21,897 nt of DNA from DASYAN01 sp034431765 (GTDB lineage Bacteria > Chloroflexota > Ktedonobacteria > Ktedonobacterales > Ktedonobacteraceae): the NCBI GenBank assembly GCA_034431765.1, contig DAOUDD010000079.1:1-21897 (forward strand), given 5' to 3'. Position 1 is the stretch's first letter. Each line of letters starts with the position of its first letter. Shown one piece after another: positions 1 through 7,989 of this stretch. The notes beneath the pieces are model-generated. The model saw nothing but the letters and a program-made list of their open reading frames with translations. It was not told where the DNA came from and did no database searches. The position numbers and the translations under genes are program-made.

Positions 1-63
1 AAGGGAGCTTTTTGCAATGCAACAAAGTCGTCCCCGGCTAAAGTTTTATTGAATATAACGCCA

Positions 64-109
64 AAAACAAAGGAAGTAACTGTTGCGCAACAGCTACTTC
101 CTTTGTTTT
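64..109 (-). terminator. Rho-independent terminator of the bc-complex operon
   Basis: A near-perfect inverted repeat has arms 64-86 and 87-109 and a single mismatch (A79 against C94). On the minus strand that mismatch becomes a U-G wobble, so the minus-strand RNA forms an uninterrupted 20-plus bp stem around TTGCGCAA. The minus-strand transcript continues directly into a run of U read from A63-A67. It lies about 30 bases after the stop of the last gene of the minus-strand operon, so it most likely ends that operon. The A/T-rich arms on both sides could let it work from the other direction as well. Confidence 0.9.
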
Positions 110-138
110 CATCAAAATCTTCCTTACCGTAACCGCAA

Positions 139-1611
139 TTAGGCCTTATAGCGGTTGCGAGCCAGGAAGAAGAATTGGATTGCACCTAATAGGGAGAGCA
201 AAATTACCATAATGAGCGCATCTCGACCACCACCAGGCGTGAACGGAATGTTTGTTGGTGTCTCAACCTCACCAAATTGCGGCATTGAGAAGAAAGCAAA
301 GGCAGCCAGGTAGAGGAAAAGACAGGTTCCGACAACCAGCCACATACCCAGGCAGCCGAGGTTATTCTCACCTACCAGCGCAAACTCACGCCGCGAAACA
401 GCCGTCATAATAGCCGCCAGAACGAGCAGAGAGACACAGAGCATCATTGCTGTCGGCCAGGCAGTAGGCAAGGTATGCACGAGCAGAGCACTTCCAGCGA
501 TTACAGCGGTCGTGACAGAGGCACCGATGATTACAAGGTTACGATGCGACTTCCAGGCCCAGATCGCCGCGATAACAGCGGTGAAAAAGCCCATAGTAAC
601 GATCGTATCCACGATATATCCAGCATCCTGCGAGAACGAACAGGAGGCAGGTATGGCTGTCTCACGTGAGCAGACAGTCAGGAAATTGCCCAGGCCAATG
701 AACGTCCACGGGTGAATCAGCGCGAGCAGGGGATAGGCTATCAACCAGAGCACAATAAAGATTGCCCCCGTTTGTGCCAGACCCAATGCCCCAACCATAT
801 ATAATGGAGCCATTACACGCTTACGCACCGGACGCAGCAGATAATGCAAGCGTAGCGCGAATGCGGCCAGAGCCAGCAGAATTGCAGAACCAAGGACGAT
901 AGTGTAGCCGAGCAGTACAGCGCGATACCCAACAAATGGACGAGCAGGAAACAACTGTTTACCAAACGCAGCAGGGTCATTAAAGCTGTACGCAAGAACG
1001 AATACGATTAGCAGCAGCACTGACCCCACAATCATCCAACGAATAGCAGGGGTGGTGCCGAGATCGCGACGATCAGGATTACGCTGCTCACGCAGAGCCA
1101 GCACACTATAGAAGACCATCGCAAGACCTACTCCAAGCAGGGCCAGACTAATCATGAGCAGATCAATGGACTCTGGCTGAAACCAGAGGAACTTGCCACC
1201 AAGCAAAGGCAGTACATTCGTTGTCTCTTGCGGGAAATACTGATTGCAGACAACTAAAGCTGGGTTCTTGTTTGGAAGACACCCTGTGGTTGTAGACCAG
1301 ATTGCAAGAGCCAGACCACCGAGAGACAAAATTGCTCCAAGACCTGTTAGTATTGTCGGCGGGACAACAGGTTTCGGATCAAAGAGTAACATGATTACCT
1401 GCACGATAGCAAAGCCCGCCAGACAGACAACACCAACCGAGAGACAGAGCTGCTCAAAGCTTACCAGCGTTGCGGCTGTCATATCAGCATACACGACTGA
1501 AGGGAGCTGACCGACTAAGATAGCAGATATTAGGAAGAAGCCAGCGGCGAATATCAACGCACGCGCCCAGGACATCCGCTCTGTCAGCTCACGTTGTTGT
1601 ACTTGTTGCAT
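139..1611 (-). CDS. Polytopic membrane protein of the bc-complex operon, function unknown
   Basis: This is an unrecognised integral membrane protein of 490 residues with about 12 hydrophobic helices spread over the whole length. It has short charged cytoplasmic loops such as REQRNPDRRD and RPVRKR. I see no heme, copper or nucleotide-binding motif. It is the last gene of the bc operon, about 117 bases after the cytochrome/cupredoxin gene, and the operon terminator follows its stop. An ATG at 1611 is preferred over the in-frame TTG at 1620, because an AAAGGGA ribosome binding site lies 9 bases before the ATG but directly abuts the TTG. Operon position suggests a structural or assembly partner of the quinol-oxidising complex, but that is inference from neighbours. 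A transporter unrelated to respiration cannot be excluded. Confidence 0.85.
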   Translation of the reverse strand: MQQVQQRELTERMSWARALIFAAGFFLISAILVGQLPSVVYADMTAATLVSFEQLCLSVGVVCLAGFAIVQVIMLLFDPKPVVPPTILTGLGAILSLGGLALAIWSTTTGCLPNKNPALVVCNQYFPQETTNVLPLLGGKFLWFQPESIDLLMISLALLGVGLAMVFYSVLALREQRNPDRRDLGTTPAIRWMIVGSVLLLIVFVLAYSFNDPAAFGKQLFPARPFVGYRAVLLGYTIVLGSAILLALAAFALRLHYLLRPVRKRVMAPLYMVGALGLAQTGAIFIVLWLIAYPLLALIHPWTFIGLGNFLTVCSRETAIPASCSFSQDAGYIVDTIVTMGFFTAVIAAIWAWKSHRNLVIIGASVTTAVIAGSALLVHTLPTAWPTAMMLCVSLLVLAAIMTAVSRREFALVGENNLGCLGMWLVVGTCLFLYLAAFAFFSMPQFGEVETPTNIPFTPGGGRDALIMVILLSLLGAIQFFFLARNRYKA

Positions 1612-1728
1612 GAATCGCAATCCCTTTCGACACGCCGTCTCTTCTCACCCATAACGGCATGACCAGCGATCAGAATAGCTGACTCGCGTCTTCAGATGGG
1701 CCAGGGACGCAAGTCAGAAATGTCCTTC

Positions 1729-2757
1729 TTATGGCACTATTGTCAGCTTCGCCAGCATATTCGGGTGAATTGTACAATAGTAGACAATTGTATGTGAACT
1801 GGGATCAAAGTTGTAAGCACTCTGAGTCACAGTATAGGTAAAGGTATCATTCGTACTCAACAGGCCGTTTGTACTCGCGAATTTAGACTTCGAGTCGAAA
1901 ATCTGCGAAGCAGCCTTGGGCTGGGAGAGGTCCTGTCCGTTCGTCGCCGTCACTGTATGCTGTTTCGACGCCTTATTGACCCAGGTAATCTGTGTCCCTA
2001 CCTTCACCTTGACATTGAGCAACTGGAAACAACCATCCTGACTTGCACAATTCACCCCTTCTTTTCCGGGGTCAACAATGTCAATAGTCAGTTGATTCTG
2101 ACCTGTTTTATCAGCAGCCTCACCAAACTGACCGTTCTTGAAAAACGATACAGCAGCAGCATACTGCGTCGTTGAGTTCGCCTGGAGATAGGCAGGCAGG
2201 TCTGGCAGCCAATTCTTTGTCGGGTAGCCATTCTTCTGTAGATATTGCCTGTCGCTACTACGAACGAAATTCAAGATATCATCAATATCATTCGAGAGCA
2301 GCCCGCCACCAAACTGCTCAGCGCGTGGAAGGGCATTTTCGTTGAAGTTGGCTGGACGCGGTGCTCCCTCTTTATAGTTTCCAGCACTGATGATACGGCG
2401 AATATCGGGATCAAGCCGGCTGTTCAGTTCGTTAAATGTATACCCATCATAGGTAGGATTAATGACCGTATTCTTGTTCGGGTCGATAGCAAAGCATTGA
2501 TTCGAACAGTTAGCTGCATACGTCCTCATTCCACGTTCCGCAGACGCAGCAAACTGGCTTTCCTTCGCTGACGCCTGCTGGTTTCCCTCGTAGATCCACA
2601 AAACAGGAATCATTAGAGAGACAATAGCTAACATGATCAGAGCACCATAGCCCGTCTTCTCAACCGCATTGGTACGAGAATAGTATATGAACAGCAAGCC
2701 ACCGACGACAACGAGCAGAAGGATAAGGCCAATCGCAGCTTGTAGATAATGTTCCAT
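1729..2757 (-). CDS. Membrane-anchored degenerate cytochrome c / cupredoxin fusion
   Basis: This 342-residue protein has two N-terminal membrane helices (about 5-25 and 38-55), then a cytochrome-c-like domain (about 70-160), a linker, and a C-terminal cupredoxin domain (about 220-342). The cupredoxin shows a full type 1 copper ligand set: His267 in KQHTV, then Cys328, His331 and Met334 in CTIHPNM. The cytochrome-like part keeps the usual N-terminal helix (TYAANC) and C-terminal helix (DIDDILNFVRS). Its heme motif, however, is CSNQCF (Cys84, Cys88, Phe89) instead of CXXCH, and no Met follows in that domain. The protein probably accepts electrons from the Rieske protein through copper rather than heme; this is inference. 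ATG 2757 has AAAGG 9 bases upstream and is chosen over TTG 2766. It is the fourth gene of the bc operon. Confidence 0.88.
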   Translation of the reverse strand: MEHYLQAAIGLILLLVVVGGLLFIYYSRTNAVEKTGYGALIMLAIVSLMIPVLWIYEGNQQASAKESQFAASAERGMRTYAANCSNQCFAIDPNKNTVINPTYDGYTFNELNSRLDPDIRRIISAGNYKEGAPRPANFNENALPRAEQFGGGLLSNDIDDILNFVRSSDRQYLQKNGYPTKNWLPDLPAYLQANSTTQYAAAVSFFKNGQFGEAADKTGQNQLTIDIVDPGKEGVNCASQDGCFQLLNVKVKVGTQITWVNKASKQHTVTATNGQDLSQPKAASQIFDSKSKFASTNGLLSTNDTFTYTVTQSAYNFDPSSHTIVYYCTIHPNMLAKLTIVP

Positions 2758-2846
2758 AATACACAACCTTTTGCTAGAAGCCTTGAGATTCGCACAGGAG
2801 AAAGCCCAATGCGAACGTCAGCAACAGCATTTCGCTCAAGAGATAC

Positions 2847-2884
2847 ACTATCTCTACAGGTCTACAAGAACCCGTAGAGACAGT
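2847..2884 (-). other. Intercistronic stem-loop between Rieske and cupredoxin genes
   Basis: Arms 2847-2860 and 2871-2884 form a 14-bp stem with a 10-base loop. The plus-strand sequence has two A/C mismatches (2858/2873 and 2850/2881). Both become U-G pairs in the minus-strand transcript, so the hairpin is continuous only on the transcribed strand. No U-run follows, so it is not a standard terminator. It sits in the only sizeable gap between the Rieske gene and the next gene, where an mRNA processing, stability or partial-attenuation element would fit. The role is inferred. Confidence 0.6.
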
Positions 2885-2927
2885 TGCACCAGGCCTGCTC
2901 TAGTTTTGAAATCCAGTTCCTGGAAAG

Positions 2928-3617
2928 CTATGCCGTACAATCCCCAGGAGGGGTAAGCAAACGCGTTCCCGCTTCAGGCTGCTGCACAGTATTATTAAGC
3001 ACACCTGTATTCACCTGAACCTCATTGCCATTGATCACGACCTGGAAACGATCCAGACTACGAGGTGCAGGTCCATCCAGATATTCACCAGTCACATGGT
3101 AGTGGGAACCATGGCAGGGACACTTGAAACTCACACAGTTGTCACGGAACGGAACTGTACAGCCCAGATGCACGCATTTCTGATACAGCGCGATCCAATA
3201 GGAGCCATCTGCGTCTTTCAGCACATTCTCGGAACTCAACTGTGCAGTGAGATTCGAGCCTTCTATCAGAAACTTTGTCTGAGGAGCCATATGAATCACG
3301 TAGGTTCGCGCTACCGGTTTATGGAAAACGCCGGCAAGATCAATTTTAAATTCAGAGGGCTGAGCCGCCGGGAAATCAGCTTTCAAGCCAACCGTCTGAG
3401 TTGAGCCAAAGTCACCTGATAGACCTGGATAGAGCATATTCAGCGCCCCAGCAACAGCTGCCGCAGTAGACACCCCCCAGACAGCCAGCATTGAACGGCG
3501 CAGGAAACGGCGTCGTGAAAGCCGTTGCTGTGCGATCTCAGCCGCCTCAGCGCCGCCACCATGCAGTACCTCATATTGTTGAGGCGTGATAGCAGACCGA
3601 TCAACATTCACATCCAT
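2928..3617 (-). CDS. Rieske [2Fe-2S] iron-sulfur protein of bc complex
   Basis: This is the Rieske subunit that takes an electron from quinol and passes it to the next carrier on the outer face of the membrane. A twin-arginine export signal (SRRRFLRRS) precedes one hydrophobic helix, matching the Tat-dependent export known for Rieske proteins. The cluster-binding motifs are complete: CVHLGC (Cys148, His150, Cys153) and CPCHGSHY (Cys166, Cys168, His169), which supply two Cys and two His ligands plus the disulfide pair. The length of 229 residues is normal. I start at ATG 3617. The ATG at 3629 would add four residues, but an AGAGG motif directly abuts it with no spacer. Order and spacing place it third in the bc operon, after cytochrome b6 and subunit IV. 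Confidence 0.96.
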   Translation of the reverse strand: MDVNVDRSAITPQQYEVLHGGGAEAAEIAQQRLSRRRFLRRSMLAVWGVSTAAAVAGALNMLYPGLSGDFGSTQTVGLKADFPAAQPSEFKIDLAGVFHKPVARTYVIHMAPQTKFLIEGSNLTAQLSSENVLKDADGSYWIALYQKCVHLGCTVPFRDNCVSFKCPCHGSHYHVTGEYLDGPAPRSLDRFQVVINGNEVQVNTGVLNNTVQQPEAGTRLLTPPGDCTA

Positions 3618-3649
3618 AGTTGGAAACATCCTCTAGCGTTTTTCTTCGC

Positions 3650-4192
3650 CTATAGATCAAAGTAGACACGTGGGAAAGGCCAAGCCCAGAGCCAACCTGG
3701 ACCACGGAAGAAGCTACCAGCCAGTGTAATGACAGCCCAGAAGACCAGGAACATCGTAAAGGTCATGATAGCTAGCTTGCGGTCAGCATAGGCACGGCTT
3801 GGGTTGCGATCAACATAGGGAAGAACGGCAAGGGCAGTCAGTGTCAGCCCTGGAACCAGGACACCGGCAGTTGTTGGCTTAAAGTAGTGCAAAAGCTCCT
3901 GCAAACCAAGGAAGTACCAGGGGGCCTTTGCGGGGTTCGGCGTTGAGTTTGGTGTCGCCGGGTCCTGCAAAGGGGCATTAATAGCCAGAGCAAGGAGCGT
4001 TACCATCACAGTGACAGCAGTGGCAGCGAAAAACTCGCGCACCAGCAGATGAGGCCAGACAAAGACCGAGTCTTCAAGCGGTCTCTCCACGCGCGTGATC
4101 GCCTCCTGCCGCACAACCGCGAGAGTACGATAACGCCGCTGGGTCGCCGACAGTTGTGTCTGCACCTTTGGTTCTTGCTGTTCAATCGACAT
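3650..4192 (-). CDS. Cytochrome b C-terminal part, subunit IV-like (PetD-type)
   Basis: This 180-residue protein corresponds to the separate C-terminal half of a split cytochrome b, as in b6f-type complexes, and helps form the quinol-oxidation (Qo) site. Three membrane helices are visible at about 52-71, 111-126 and 140-160, as expected for helices E to G. The Qo-site PEWY motif appears as APWY inside NPAKAPWYFLGLQELL. This variant is, to my knowledge, found in several non-photosynthetic bacterial bc complexes. The N-terminus of about 45 residues is hydrophilic and cytoplasmic. ATG 4192 has a GAGAGGA ribosome binding site 7 bases upstream. It lies 58 bases after the cytochrome b6 gene and 32 bases before the Rieske gene. 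Confidence 0.93.
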   Translation of the reverse strand: MSIEQQEPKVQTQLSATQRRYRTLAVVRQEAITRVERPLEDSVFVWPHLLVREFFAATAVTVMVTLLALAINAPLQDPATPNSTPNPAKAPWYFLGLQELLHYFKPTTAGVLVPGLTLTALAVLPYVDRNPSRAYADRKLAIMTFTMFLVFWAVITLAGSFFRGPGWLWAWPFPRVYFDL

Positions 4193-4250
4193 AGCAGTAT
4201 CCTCTCAGACAAATGTTTCGTCTTAAGAACGGAAACAACACACCTTCCAA

Positions 4251-5054
4251 CTAACGCGCTACACTAGTGGGAACGCTCTCCGTACGAGACTCCAACTCAC
4301 GGCGCGAGGGAGGAGGAGGACCGGCCTCACCACCGTCCTTACGAATACGCCAGAAGTGCACTGCCATCAGAATGGCACAGGCTAGTGGCAGCAGAATAAC
4401 GTGACCAACATAGAAGCGAATCAACGTTGCCTGAGCGACAGCTCCACCACCAACAAGCACCTTGTATGCCGAATTGCCCAGCAATGGAGTATAAGGGGCA
4501 AGGTTTGTGCCGACGGTAATAGCCCAGATAGCGATCTGGTCCCACGGGAGCAAATATCCGGTGAAGCTCAAGAACAGAGTCACAAAGAACAGCAGCACGC
4601 CGACCACCCAGTTGAACTCTCGTGGGGGCTTGTATGCGCCATGATAGAAGACACGAATCATATGCAGCGTCACAGAGACCACCATCAAGTGAGCTGCCCA
4701 GCGGTGCATGTTGCGCACCAGGTGGCCAAAGGAAACTGCGCTACTCAACTGGTTGATGTTTTGATACGCCACATTCGTCTCAGGAACGTAGTAGAACATC
4801 AGGAAAACACCCGTGATGGTGAGCAGCAGGAACAGAAAGAAGGAGATACCACCCATACACCATGTGTAGGTAATCTTCATTGCCTGGCGACTGACTTTCA
4901 CGGGATGAAGATGGAGAAATACGTTTCCCATCATCACTAATGATTGATTTAATGGAGTGTCGGGATAGCCGTGGCGGAAGACAGAACGCCAGACCTGGCT
5001 CTCGACAATCTTCTGTGTTGCCACGTCGAGCAAGCTTTTATTGGTAGAGCTCAC
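4251..5054 (-). CDS. Cytochrome b6-type N-terminal cytochrome b (PetB/QcrB-type)
   Basis: This is the 267-residue heme-binding half of a split cytochrome b and the quinol-oxidising core subunit. Helix B carries His117 (MHRWAAH) and His131 (LHMIRVF), 14 apart. Helix D carries His218 (YVGHV) and His233 (VHFWR), 15 apart. The 15-residue step is the b6-type spacing rather than the 14 of mitochondrial-type cytochrome b. Cys66 in TYTWCMGG aligns with the Cys that covalently holds the extra heme ci in b6f and Bacillus-type complexes. Four helices and a charged C-terminal tail are present. The start is GTG 5054, after a GAGGAGG ribosome binding site. It is the first gene of the bc operon, about 70 bases downstream of a predicted extended -10 promoter. 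Confidence 0.96.
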   Translation of the reverse strand: MSSTNKSLLDVATQKIVESQVWRSVFRHGYPDTPLNQSLVMMGNVFLHLHPVKVSRQAMKITYTWCMGGISFFLFLLLTITGVFLMFYYVPETNVAYQNINQLSSAVSFGHLVRNMHRWAAHLMVVSVTLHMIRVFYHGAYKPPREFNWVVGVLLFFVTLFLSFTGYLLPWDQIAIWAITVGTNLAPYTPLLGNSAYKVLVGGGAVAQATLIRFYVGHVILLPLACAILMAVHFWRIRKDGGEAGPPPPSRRELESRTESVPTSVAR

Positions 5055-5129
5055 TATGCCTCCTCAAAAGGATTAAGACTGAATTCAATGAAAAGATATA
5101 TTTGCAAAAGTTCTTGCGATGCGGTGCTG

Positions 5130-5138
5130 ATTATAGCA
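5130..5138 (-). promoter_or_regulatory. Extended -10 promoter of the bc operon
   Basis: The minus strand reads TGCTATAAT (5138 to 5130), a perfect extended -10 element. No good -35 hexamer lies at normal spacing, which is usual for extended -10 promoters. Transcription would start near 5123, giving an untranslated leader of about 70 bases before GTG 5054. Confidence 0.65.
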
Positions 5139-5342
5139 TATACGCACTCCAACGGGTACCCCTTCCCACAAAATCACACCCTTTGCAAGGAAAAGACCAC
5201 TTCCCTCCCACTTCAAGCAAGAACCGCTACTCCGTTTATGGCCTACGAACAGCTTGCGCTTCCTACGAGTTTCTTTTATAAAAATTATACTGAAAAAAAG
5301 AGACTCGATGGAAGAGTACCTCTTTCAACACACTGCAACCCC

Positions 5343-5510
5343 ACCTGATTTCAACCGTATACTCGTAAGGACAGAAGGAGATAGAGCAACATTCTCTTCT
5401 AGAATACTCCAGCAAAAGAGTCGAAGTAGTGCTGTAAACAATAAGATAACGCGCTCCACTTTCAGAAACATCAGGTACTCACCTGATTTTTTCCTGCGCT
5501 CTACCTGATT
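5343..5510. promoter_or_regulatory. ACCTGATT box cluster in the divergent control region
   Basis: The octamer ACCTGATT occurs at 5343-5350, 5481-5488 and 5503-5510, all on the plus strand. An inverted ATCAGGT lies at 5470-5476. The last two direct copies are 22 bases apart (about two helical turns), and the inverted copy pairs with the second across a 4-base gap. The boxes lie between the divergent bc operon and the kinase gene, just upstream of its promoter. They could be an operator for the adjacent LuxR-type regulator. The 5470-5487 hairpin plus T-run could instead be a small terminator. Both are inferences. The rest of 5139-5538 shows no supportable gene. Confidence 0.4.
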
Positions 5511-5538
5511 CCACTCTACAACGTCTTCTTGTGCCTGT

Positions 5539-5567
5539 TTGACGTTACCGAGAAGAGCCGATACAAT
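5539..5567 (+). promoter_or_regulatory. Sigma-70-type promoter of the kinase-regulator pair
   Basis: TTGACG (5539-5544) and TACAAT (5562-5567) are separated by exactly 17 bases, close to consensus housekeeping -35 and -10 elements. Transcription would begin near 5574, upstream of both possible starts of the kinase gene. Confidence 0.75.
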
Positions 5568-5659
5568 TACAATCACTATAAAAATTTAACTCCTGTTCAA
5601 CGTTTATGGATAAAGAGAAAAACTTGATACTGACTTCACCGAGGAATTTTGGGGATGAT

Positions 5660-6748
5660 ATGCAAAATAATCGTCTCTTGCGCCCGCTCCTGCGCATTCC
5701 TGTGTTCTACAGAGTCCTCATCTTCAATAGCCTGATTATCTTCGTTGGAGCAACGGTTGGCACATGGTTAGCGACTCGCTTACAGACCAGCCCATATCCC
5801 GTTATCCTTATCATCTTCGTCACCGTTGGATGGTTAGTAAGTATTGCACTCAACTTTGTACTGCTGCAAATTGCCTTTCGCCCGCTGTTAGAGCTGGGCA
5901 AGGTCATGAATCGGGTCCAGTCAGGTGAGCGCTCTCTTCGCGCGCCGCTTACAGGTGTCGAACCTCAGGCTGACCAATTAGCACAGACCTTTAACATGAT
6001 GCTTGAAGCTATTGACGAATCCAATCGACAACGTGCGACGCAGATCATCAATGCGCAGGAAGAAGAGCGCAAGCGTGTGGCCCGTGAATTGCATGATGAG
6101 ACATCACAGGTGCTTACGTCCTTGCTTATCAGTCTGGCTCTCCTTGAAGAATCAATCACTTCAGCGGAGGCACGGGAGCGCATCGCTGAAACACGACGCC
6201 TTGCACATCAGACATTGCGCGCTATTCGTAGTCTGAGCCTTGATTTACGCCCCAGCGCGCTTGACGACCTGGGACTCTTACCTGCCCTACGCTGGTACAT
6301 TAAAGAGTATCAACAAAAGTTCTCCCTTGAGGTCAACTTTCAAGCGACTGGTCTGAAAGAACGACTCCCTGCTGAGATGGAGACGGTGCTGTACCGTATT
6401 GTGCAAGAGGCGCTTACCAATATAGCGCGCCATGCACATGCGCACAAAGTTGCGGTTCACCTCGAAGAAGATGCAGAATATATTACAGCAATCATTCACG
6501 ATGATGGTCGTGGCTTTAACGCGGAACAATTGCAACAGACACCGGGTCCTGGACAGGAACATGGCTGGGGACTGGTTGGTATGCGTGAGCGGGCTAATTT
6601 ACTTGGTGGAAAACTGGAAATTTCCTCTCAACCTGGTCAGGGAACAACAGTTCGCGCACGTATCCCACTTCATTTATTAGAAATGCAAGATAAAATACAC
6701 GTAGCTGACACTAAAGAAAATGTTTCTTTGCCGAAAGATATTCGCTAG
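5660..6748 (+). CDS. NarL-type sensor histidine kinase
   Basis: This is a membrane sensor kinase of the HisKA_3/NarX-DesK type. Numbered from ATG 5660 (362 residues), it has two membrane helices (about 14-38 and 48-73) with almost no extracytoplasmic loop. These are followed by a HAMP-like linker (about 70-125) and the dimerisation domain with ERKRVARELHDE, where His145 is the phosphorylated His. A GHKL ATPase domain follows, with its N-box (TNIARHA), DDGRGF and GWGLVGMRER. The very short loop suggests sensing within the membrane or cytoplasm. ATG 5660 has a GGGGATGAT ribosome binding site. An upstream in-frame ATG at 5606 would add 18 residues but has no visible site. The response regulator begins 50 bases downstream, and the bc operon is transcribed divergently from the same control region. 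Confidence 0.93.
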   Translation: MQNNRLLRPLLRIPVFYRVLIFNSLIIFVGATVGTWLATRLQTSPYPVILIIFVTVGWLVSIALNFVLLQIAFRPLLELGKVMNRVQSGERSLRAPLTGVEPQADQLAQTFNMMLEAIDESNRQRATQIINAQEEERKRVARELHDETSQVLTSLLISLALLEESITSAEARERIAETRRLAHQTLRAIRSLSLDLRPSALDDLGLLPALRWYIKEYQQKFSLEVNFQATGLKERLPAEMETVLYRIVQEALTNIARHAHAHKVAVHLEEDAEYITAIIHDDGRGFNAEQLQQTPGPGQEHGWGLVGMRERANLLGGKLEISSQPGQGTTVRARIPLHLLEMQDKIHVADTKENVSLPKDIR

Positions 6749-6798
6749 AGGACCACGTTCGTATTCACTTGACTCAAAGAGTGTGAGGATGAGTTTTT

Positions 6799-7443
6799 AT
6801 GAAGATACGTATACTGCTCGCAGACGACCATACTATCTTGCGCGCAGGATTAAAGATGATGCTCAACGCACAACCAGATATGGAAATAGTAGGGGAGGCT
6901 CAGGATGGGAAACAAGCCATACAAGAGGCACAGCGGCTGCAGCCAGATATTGTCCTGATGGATATCACTATGCCTGACCTTAATGGCATTGAAGCGACGC
7001 GACAGATCAAGCGGCTCCTACCTGATGTGAGAGTGCTTATGCTGACAATGCACGAACATGATGAATATGTCTTTCAAGCGCTTCAGGCGGGTGCCTCTGG
7101 ATATATGTTAAAAGAGGCAGCCGATACAGAACTGATAACTGCCATCCACGTTGTCAAAAGCGGGCAATTTTACCTCTCTCCTACAGCACAATCTGTTGTT
7201 GTTGGTGACTACTTGCAACGCGTACGTACAGGAGAGGAGCGTGACAGCTATAGCAGCCTGACAGAACGAGAGCGAGAGATTCTTAAACTTGTTGCAGAGG
7301 GCTATACAAACAATCAGATTGCGGAACAGCTCATCATTAGCCCTAAAACGGTGGATACACATCGAACGCATATCATGGACAAGCTTAATATGCATAGCCG
7401 CGCAGAACTCATCAAGTACGCTATGCGGCGCGGCCTTTTATAA
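6799..7443 (+). CDS. LuxR/NarL-family response regulator
   Basis: This 214-residue DNA-binding response regulator is the evident partner of the preceding kinase. The receiver domain (1-120) has the acidic pair Asp9/Asp10, phosphoacceptor Asp55 (LMDITMPD), Thr83 and Lys105. The C-terminal LuxR-type HTH (about 150-210) contains LTEREREILKLVAEGYTNNQIA and the recognition segment SPKTVDTHRTHIMDKL. A GTGAGGATGAG ribosome binding site precedes ATG 6799. Its targets are not shown by the sequence. The ACCTGATT cluster in the divergent control region upstream of the kinase makes autoregulation, and control of the bc operon, plausible but unproven. No clear terminator separates it from the convergent gene that ends at 7492. 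Confidence 0.96.
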   Translation: MKIRILLADDHTILRAGLKMMLNAQPDMEIVGEAQDGKQAIQEAQRLQPDIVLMDITMPDLNGIEATRQIKRLLPDVRVLMLTMHEHDEYVFQALQAGASGYMLKEAADTELITAIHVVKSGQFYLSPTAQSVVVGDYLQRVRTGEERDSYSSLTEREREILKLVAEGYTNNQIAEQLIISPKTVDTHRTHIMDKLNMHSRAELIKYAMRRGLL

Positions 7444-7491
7444 ACTGCTTATCAGATCATAGACGAAAGAGGAAGAAAGTATATCAGCATT

Positions 7492-7839
7492 TTAGCGCAA
7501 GTCCTCGTCCTCGAAATCGGCATTGTCGTTGTTGTCTTCCGCAAAATACTCATCGCTGTAGAAACCAACGTCCTTGCCAACATAGACACTTACGAGAAAA
7601 TCATCGCGCGGCATATCTGCGGAAAGAACAAGATCTTCATCAATCTGCTCTATTAACTTGGTCAGATCAGCTTCGTCCAGTTCGCGCTCAAGCACCAGAG
7701 TCCCATGCACAGCCGTTGAGGTAAAATGAATATCTACTGTGCCCAAACGATTATTGCTTTGCAGGCTGCTACCCTGCATAATATAGTATCCCTCTGAATA
7801 GGGGGTGCGAAAATGCCGCTCAAAATGAATATCATCCAT
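7492..7839 (-). CDS. Small acidic protein of unknown function
   Basis: I do not recognise this 115-residue soluble protein. The first 80 residues read like a compact alpha/beta domain (RLGTVDIHFTSTAVHGTLVLE, then a helix ADLTKLIEQIDEDL, then DFLVSVYVGKDVGFY). The last 20 residues are a strongly acidic tail rich in Asp, Glu and Asn. There is no signal peptide, membrane helix or Cys motif. ATG 7839 is the only start codon in frame after the upstream stop. Its ribosome binding site is poor, and a better-looking AAAGGAGAG lies about 38 bases further upstream. A predicted promoter at 7990-7998 lies about 150 bases upstream. It converges on the response regulator gene. Confidence 0.75.
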   Translation of the reverse strand: MDDIHFERHFRTPYSEGYYIMQGSSLQSNNRLGTVDIHFTSTAVHGTLVLERELDEADLTKLIEQIDEDLVLSADMPRDDFLVSVYVGKDVGFYSDEYFAEDNNDNADFEDEDLR

Positions 7840-7989
7840 AAATAATGTATCTTTGTGCAGTCGTGTAACGATTGCACTCTCCTTTCTGTGCTTTCGTTCC
7901 CGCTCGCTTCACCTCTTGTTTTGTTGCAATAAAAGCTCTCTTCAGATAACAAAAGAAACTCTGGATAGAGTTCCCTGGGAACTGTGTCC

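Noticed and set aside
4401..4940. Plus-strand reading frame of 179 codons
   Set aside because: It is antisense to the cytochrome b6 gene, whose heme ligands and membrane helices are clear; its His/Gln-rich composition is a mirror effect.
5470..5492. Hairpin ATCAGGT-ACTC-ACCTGAT plus T-run as a true terminator
   Set aside because: There is no plus-strand gene upstream to terminate, the stem is only 7 bp, and the arms belong to a repeated box; it is treated as a possible operator instead.
5254..5576. Short overlapping frames on both strands in the divergent control region
   Set aside because: They have no ribosome site and no domain, they overlap each other, and one runs across the kinase promoter.
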